From positions 620,001 to 684,000 of the forward strand of contig NZ_BAABIA010000002.1 of assembly GCF_039542385.1 (NCBI RefSeq): 64,000 bases of DNA, read 5' to 3'. The position numbers and the translations under genes were made by a program. The stretch is from Prosthecobacter algae (GTDB taxonomy: Bacteria > Verrucomicrobiota > Verrucomicrobiia > Verrucomicrobiales > Verrucomicrobiaceae). The notes below the pieces were generated by a model. It saw only the letters and a list, made by a program, of their open reading frames with translations, had not been told where the DNA came from and made no database searches. This document shows, one piece after another, positions 59,313 through 64,000 of the stretch. How positions within the stretch are numbered: the first letter of the stretch is position 1; the number at the start of each line of letters is the position of its first letter.

Positions 59313-60848
59313 ATGGACATCGCTTACATCCTCATTCCTTCCCTGCTCATCCTCGTGGTGCTGGCCTCCGTGTGGCTGGACCGCTTCAGCGTGCCCGTCA
59401 TCCTGGTCGCGCTGGGGGCAGGCATTTTGTTTGGCAGCGATGTGCTGAATTTTTGGCACTTTGAGGATGTCTCCCTGACCAATCAGGTGGCCAATGTGGC
59501 GCTGGTCTTCATCCTCTTCCAAGGCGGCTTCGCCACCAAGCACAGTGACCTCAAAGCCGTGGCCCTCATGGCGGGCGGGCTGGCCACCTGGGGCGTCATT
59601 CTCACGGCTGTCGCCTCCTTCCTTTGCCTGTGGGGCGTGCTGGGCTGGTCGTATGAAAAGGCGCTGCTGCTGTCGGTGATCATCTCCTCCACAGATGCAG
59701 CGGCCATCTTCTCCATTTTACGCCGTCAGTCTCTCCCGCCGCGCCTTTCCGGCACCTTGGAGATCGAAAGCGCGGCCAATGACCCTATGGCCATTCTGCT
59801 GACCATGGCTGCGATTGAAAGCCTGACCTCAGGTGAGAGCCGGGGCTTGGCCACCATCGGCATGTTCATCTGGAAATTCACGGCGGGGCCCGTCCTGGGC
59901 TGGGTGCTGGCCCGGGTGGCCCTCAGCATCTTCAACCGGCTGAATCCGCAGGATCGCGGCTACTATTATGTGCTGCTTCTGGGGGTGGTGCTGCTGACCT
60001 ATGGTGTCACCGAAATGTGCCATGCCAGCGGAATGCTAGGGGTCTTCACCGCTGGTTTTGTGATGGGCAACAGCCACTTCATTTACAAACAGGGCGTGCG
60101 CAATTTCTCCGCCGCCCTGGCGACGATTGCCAACATCGGCGTCTTTGTCCTCATGGGCCTGCTGGTCTTCCCCAGCCGCTGGGCCAGCCTGTGGGTGGAT
60201 GGGATCATCCTCTTTGTCGTGCTCACCTTCATCGCCCGCCCGGTGGCCGTCTGGCTGGGAACTCTGGGCATGGGGCTGGATGCCAAAAGCAAGCTCTTCA
60301 CCAGTTGGGCGGGGCTTCGCGGGGCCGTGCCGATCGTCCTCGCCACCTATCCGCTCGCCGCCGGGATGGAGGTGGGGGAGGATGTCTTTAACCTAGTGTT
60401 CTTCGCCGTCATCCTGTCCATCTCCATCCAGGGCTCCACCCTCAGCTCAGTCGCCCGCTGGCTCAGGCTTTCCACGCCTTCCCGCCCCATGCAGCGGTAT
60501 GGGCTGGAACTCGTCACCATGGCGAAAAGCGAGCTGGATCTGGTGGTGGTGGATCTGCCAGATCCCAAGGGCAGGCCCGGCCCTAAAATCCGTGATCTTC
60601 ACCTTCCTCCCGGCGCGGTCATCACCCTCATCACCCGCGACAACGAGGTCCTCACCCCCAAAGGCAACTCCCGCCTCCAAGGCTGGGATCAGGTCACGGT
60701 CCTGGCCCGCATCGTGGATGAGGACCAAGTGCGCGAAGCCCTGCTCAAACCTTTTGAACAGCCGGATGACGAAGCACCTGCGAATCATGAGGCCGGTCCT
60801 GATGACACAAACCCTGGGCATTCCCCGGAGTCATCAACCCGATCTTGA
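59313..60848 (+). CDS. Monovalent cation/proton antiporter (CPA family, NhaP2/CvrA-like) with C-terminal TrkA-C domain
   Basis: A 511-residue membrane protein. About twelve transmembrane helices fill residues 1-395, with the CPA hallmarks VSLTNQVANVALVFILFQGG, LLLSVIISSTDAAAIFSIL, EIESAANDPMAILLTMA (the conserved ND pair) and SWAGLRGAVPIVLATYPLAA. The cytoplasmic tail has a TrkA-C-like domain (about 405-480: LDLVVVDLPDPKGR, HLPPGAVITLITRDNEVLTP, VTVLARIVDE) that senses ligands in K+/H+ antiporters. It would exchange K+ (or Na+) for protons for pH and osmotic balance. ATG at 59313. The next gene, a P-type ATPase, starts 169 nt downstream. Confidence 0.88.
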   Translation: MDIAYILIPSLLILVVLASVWLDRFSVPVILVALGAGILFGSDVLNFWHFEDVSLTNQVANVALVFILFQGGFATKHSDLKAVALMAGGLATWGVILTAVASFLCLWGVLGWSYEKALLLSVIISSTDAAAIFSILRRQSLPPRLSGTLEIESAANDPMAILLTMAAIESLTSGESRGLATIGMFIWKFTAGPVLGWVLARVALSIFNRLNPQDRGYYYVLLLGVVLLTYGVTEMCHASGMLGVFTAGFVMGNSHFIYKQGVRNFSAALATIANIGVFVLMGLLVFPSRWASLWVDGIILFVVLTFIARPVAVWLGTLGMGLDAKSKLFTSWAGLRGAVPIVLATYPLAAGMEVGEDVFNLVFFAVILSISIQGSTLSSVARWLRLSTPSRPMQRYGLELVTMAKSELDLVVVDLPDPKGRPGPKIRDLHLPPGAVITLITRDNEVLTPKGNSRLQGWDQVTVLARIVDEDQVREALLKPFEQPDDEAPANHEAGPDDTNPGHSPESSTRS

Positions 60849-61017
60849 GTTCCAGCAGGCCTTCCTTGTCATAACTTCGCATCCCTTTCGCCCAACAGGC
60901 GATTGTGCATTGCCCCGGACATGGGTCGCGAGCATGTAATCATGTTCCCGTCGGCTTTGGCCACTTGAGCACAAACTTTGTTAGACGATGGGCGCACGAG
61001 CGAATTGAAATCTGGGC

Positions 61018-63756
61018 ATGACCACGATGAAATCTGATTCCACCCTTGAATCACCTGACTGGCACAAGCTGGAAACTTCGGAAGTTACCCGCCTGCTGAG
61101 GTCGGACTGCCAGCACGGCCTCACGGAGGAGGAGGTGAAACGGCGGCAACGCAAGTATGGGCCCAATAGCATCTCCGCCCGCGCCGGCACACCGGGGTGG
61201 CGGCGTTTCCTCCAGCAGTTCCACCAGCCGCTGGTGTACCTGCTGGTGGCGGCCTCCGTGATCACGGCGCTGCTGCAGGAGTGGGTGGATTCGGGCGTCA
61301 TCTTTGGCGTGGTTTTGGCCAATGCCATCATCGGTTACATCCAGGAAGCCAAGGCCGAAAAGGCCATTGATGCGCTGAACAGCCTGGTCATCACCGAGGC
61401 CACCGTACGCCGCGAAGGGCGCAAGCAGCGCGTGCCCTCCTCCCAATTGGTGCCGGGGGATGTGGTGCTGCTGCAAAGCGGGGACCGCACCCCGGCGGAT
61501 CTGCGGCTGTTTGAGGTCCACAGCCTGCAGGTGGATGAGTCTGCCCTGACGGGGGAATCCCTGCCGGTGCAAAAGCATGCGGACGTGCTGGGCCACGATG
61601 TCGTCCTGGCGGACCGGAAGAACCAGGCCTTTGCCGGCACTGCCGTGACCTATGGCACGGCGCAGGGGCTGGTCTCGGCGATTGGGGACAAAACGGAGAC
61701 CGGCCGCATCGCCTGGCTGATCGCGGACACGGTGGAGCTTTCCACGCCGCTGACGCGCAAAATATCCGCCTTCAGCCAGTTGCTGCTCTGGGTCATCCTA
61801 GGCCTCTCCGTGGTGACCTTTGCCGTGGGGGTGGGGCGGGGCGAGCCGCCGGTGGAGATGTTCATGGCCTCAGTCGCCCTGGCCGTGGGGGCCATCCCGG
61901 AGGGGCTGCCTGCGGCGGTCACCATCGTGCTGGCCATCGGTGTCAGCCGCATGGCCAAACGCCGCGCCATCATCCGCAAGCTGCCTGCGGTGGAGACCCT
62001 GGGCAGTACCACGGTGGTGTGCTCAGACAAAACAGGCACGCTCACCGAGAACCAGATGACCGTGCAGCGCGTGCATGCGGGCGGGGTGGAGTACCAGCTT
62101 TCCGGGGTGGGCTATGAGCCGCGCGGGGACGTGCTGGATGCGGGAGGAAACCAACTGGACCCTGCGGCGCACCCGGCCCTTTTGGAATGCCTGCGCGCCG
62201 GAGTGCTGTGCAACGATTCCCAGCTCGTCATGGAGGACGGGCGGCATTTCATGCAGGGGGACCCAACGGAGGCGGCCATGCTGGTGGCGGGGGCCAAGGC
62301 GGGGCTGGACCATGCGGCCTCCGTGAAGGATGCACCGCGCCACAGCATGATCCCCTTTGAATCCCAGCACATGTTCCGCGCGACGCTGCATGAGCATGAA
62401 AGCGGGCGGGTGATCTACAAGGTGGGTGCGGTGGAGCGGCTGATGGAACGCTGCCCGGACATGCTGGGCAGCGAGGGCCAGATCCTCCCTCTAGATCGGG
62501 AAGCCATCCGTGCGGCGGTGGCAGACATGGCCTCCCAGGGCATGCGAGTGCTGGCCTGCGCCCGCAGCCACAGCGTGCCGGAGGAGGGCGACCTGTCGCA
62601 CGAACATGTGAAGGAAGGCCTGACCTTCCTGGGCCTGCAGGGCATGATCGACCCGCCGCGCCCGGAGGCGATCGCTGCGGTGGCGAACTGCCGCCGTGCG
62701 GGCATCCTGGTGAAGATGATCACGGGGGACCACGCCCTCACGGCGAGGGCCATCGCGGAAAAGCTGGGCATCGCCACGGGGGACGGGGTGCAGACCCTGA
62801 CTGGGCAGGAGCTGGAAAAAATCAGCGAAGCAGATCTGCCCGAAGTGGCCCACCGGGTGGAAGTCTTCGCCCGCGTGGCTCCGGAGCAAAAGCTACGCCT
62901 CGTGCGGGCCCTGCAGACCTATGGCCACGTCGTCGCCATGACCGGGGACGGCGTGAATGATGCCCCCGCGCTGAAGCAGGCAGACATCGGCATCGCCATG
63001 GGCATCACCGGCACGGATGTGGCCAAAGGGGCCGCCGACATGGTGCTGGTGGACGACAACTTTGCCACCATCCAGGCCGCCGTGGAGGAGGGGCGCGGCG
63101 TCTTTGACAACTTGCGCAAGTTCATCGTCTGGACGCTGCCCACGAACCTGGGCGAAGGGTCCATCATCCTCGTCTCCATCCTCTTTGGCCTCACCCTCCC
63201 GGTGCTGCCGGTGCAGCTTCTGTGGGTGAACATGACCACGGCGGTGTTCCTGGGCCTCATGCTCGTCTTTGAGCCGAATGAGCCGGATCTCATGCAGCGG
63301 GCACCGCGCGATCCGAAACGCCCCTTGCTGACCTTTCCGCTCTTCATGCGCACGGGCCTGATCTCCCTGATCATGATCCTCGGGGCCTTCTGGCTGTTCA
63401 TGGATGAAATGCAGACGCCGGGCCAGACGGAGGCCGCCGCCCGCACCGCCGTCATCAATGTCATCGTCATGGTGGAGATCGCCTACCTGTTTAGCTGCCG
63501 TTCCCTGAACCATTCCCTCTTCTCCATCGGCCTGTGGACCAACCGCCTGGCCATCCTCGGAGCCCTGGGGATGATCGCTGCCCAGATGCTCTTCACCTAC
63601 ACCCCGGTGATGAACAAGCTCTTCCACACCCAGCCGCTGGGCGCGGGCTCCTGGGGGAAGATCCTCATCGTCACCCTGCTTTCCTTTGCCGCCGTGGAAT
63701 TTGAAAAATGGATCCGCTTTGGCGGTGGCCGTGGCAAAGACACCCTCCCTGAATAA
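61018..63756 (+). CDS. P2-type cation-transporting ATPase (Ca2+-like)
   Basis: A 912-residue P-type ATPase. It has an N-terminal cation ATPase domain (HGLTEEEVKRRQRKYGPNSI), the actuator motif DESALTGESLPVQ, transmembrane helix 4 with AIPEGLPAAVTIVL, the phosphorylation site Asp337 in VCSDKTGTLTEN, the N domain, MITGDHALTARAIAEKLG and the hinge VVAMTGDGVNDAPALKQADI. Ten membrane helices are expected. The PEGLP in helix 4 fits P2-type pumps of the SERCA/PacL and Na+/K+ kinds; ion selectivity cannot be fixed from this alone, with Ca2+ or Na+ most likely. ATG at 61018. Confidence 0.92.
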   Translation: MTTMKSDSTLESPDWHKLETSEVTRLLRSDCQHGLTEEEVKRRQRKYGPNSISARAGTPGWRRFLQQFHQPLVYLLVAASVITALLQEWVDSGVIFGVVLANAIIGYIQEAKAEKAIDALNSLVITEATVRREGRKQRVPSSQLVPGDVVLLQSGDRTPADLRLFEVHSLQVDESALTGESLPVQKHADVLGHDVVLADRKNQAFAGTAVTYGTAQGLVSAIGDKTETGRIAWLIADTVELSTPLTRKISAFSQLLLWVILGLSVVTFAVGVGRGEPPVEMFMASVALAVGAIPEGLPAAVTIVLAIGVSRMAKRRAIIRKLPAVETLGSTTVVCSDKTGTLTENQMTVQRVHAGGVEYQLSGVGYEPRGDVLDAGGNQLDPAAHPALLECLRAGVLCNDSQLVMEDGRHFMQGDPTEAAMLVAGAKAGLDHAASVKDAPRHSMIPFESQHMFRATLHEHESGRVIYKVGAVERLMERCPDMLGSEGQILPLDREAIRAAVADMASQGMRVLACARSHSVPEEGDLSHEHVKEGLTFLGLQGMIDPPRPEAIAAVANCRRAGILVKMITGDHALTARAIAEKLGIATGDGVQTLTGQELEKISEADLPEVAHRVEVFARVAPEQKLRLVRALQTYGHVVAMTGDGVNDAPALKQADIGIAMGITGTDVAKGAADMVLVDDNFATIQAAVEEGRGVFDNLRKFIVWTLPTNLGEGSIILVSILFGLTLPVLPVQLLWVNMTTAVFLGLMLVFEPNEPDLMQRAPRDPKRPLLTFPLFMRTGLISLIMILGAFWLFMDEMQTPGQTEAAARTAVINVIVMVEIAYLFSCRSLNHSLFSIGLWTNRLAILGALGMIAAQMLFTYTPVMNKLFHTQPLGAGSWGKILIVTLLSFAAVEFEKWIRFGGGRGKDTLPE

Positions 63757-63770
63757 CTCCCTTTACAACC

Positions 63771-64000
63771 ATGATCAAAGTCGCCTTTTACGATACCAAA
63801 CCCTATGACCATGAGGCCGCACTGGCGGCTGAAGGGGCTGCTGCCTTGCAGTGGACATTTCATGACTTTCGCCTGACGGCGGAGACGGCCTCCACCGCAG
63901 CGGGGGCGGAGGCTGTGTGCGTGTTTGTGAATGACAAACTGGACCGCCCCTGCCTGGAAAAACTGGCGGCCACGGGGGTAAAGCTGGTGGCGCTGCGGTG
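63771..64000 (+). CDS. D-2-hydroxyacid dehydrogenase (D-lactate dehydrogenase-like), N-terminal part
   Basis: The first 76 codons are present and the gene continues past the window edge. The start ATG at 63771 is 14 nt after the ATPase stop. The peptide opens MIKVAFYDTKPYD, a start typical of D-lactate dehydrogenases of the LdhA kind, and continues with EAVCVFVNDKLDRPCLEKLA and ATGVKLVALRC, the substrate-binding domain. The NAD-binding domain is outside the window. These enzymes reduce pyruvate to D-lactate with NADH. Confidence 0.82.
   Translation, partial: MIKVAFYDTKPYDHEAALAAEGAAALQWTFHDFRLTAETASTAAGAEAVCVFVNDKLDRPCLEKLAATGVKLVALR

Noticed and set aside
60849-61017. tRNA or small RNA in the gap between antiporter and ATPase genes
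   Set aside because: No cloverleaf, T-loop sequence or terminator could be found; no tRNA signature was found in any gap of the window.

Overview
The window looks like chromosomal DNA of a moderately GC-rich (about 60 %) verrucomicrobium, probably near Prosthecobacter/Verrucomicrobium. The signs are a PVC-type CxxCH heme protein with an N-terminal dehydrogenase-like propeller, PQQ-like propeller proteins, a Ser/Thr kinase divergent from an ECF-like sigma factor, exported sialidases and a pectate lyase, and a Gram-negative envelope gene set. No rRNA, tRNA or CRISPR array was seen. The species is an inference; no search was run.

Layout. 1-3185 (minus): queC (cut by the window edge), queF and an Lhr-type helicase. 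3203-12210 (plus): lipoprotein hydrolase, a glycosidase/glycosyltransferase fusion, glpD, a GT4 glycosyltransferase, a GspF-like protein and a PQQ-like protein. 12214-18185: a giant kinase, its divergent sigma factor, an uncharacterised protein and a pseudopilin. 18404-31586: alaS with a foreign-looking insert, a large inverted repeat, an Hsp70, trpD, a cystathionine-gamma-synthase-like enzyme, two hsp20 genes behind a sigma-54-like promoter, TerC and a PP2C-like phosphatase. 31638-43652: recD2, folC, rsmE, a second PQQ-like protein, the heme protein, an FHA-cyclase, a DUF2071 protein and a Tat-exported TIM-barrel protein. 43718-48297: envelope genes (an LpxL-WaaF fusion and an LptF/G permease with a long N-terminal extension). 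48346-52201: REP-like repeats, ridA and valS, the latter carrying a palindromic repeat inside its reading frame. 52285-59213: accessory carbohydrate region with a broken FG-GAP gene, a low-GC pectate lyase, two sialidase-family proteins, an aldolase and an AraC regulator. 59313-64000: a K+/H+ antiporter, a P-type ATPase and the start of a D-2-hydroxyacid dehydrogenase.

The most unusual feature is a short cassette at 56721-57278. Imperfect 30-bp inverted repeats enclose a single gene for a GxxExxY-family protein (a nuclease-fold family by general knowledge). The left repeat also encodes the hydrophobic core of the signal peptide of the neighbouring sialidase. The other strong signals are repeats and low-GC segments inside housekeeping genes: a 61-bp palindrome read through in frame in valS, and AT-rich in-frame insertions in both alaS and valS.

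Functional links. The aldolase, sialidases and AraC regulator suggest scavenging of sialic or related sugar acids from glycans. The LpxL-WaaF fusion and LptF/G permease act in LPS synthesis and export. The kinase, sigma factor, FHA-cyclase and PP2C-like protein are signalling proteins whose connections cannot be read from sequence.
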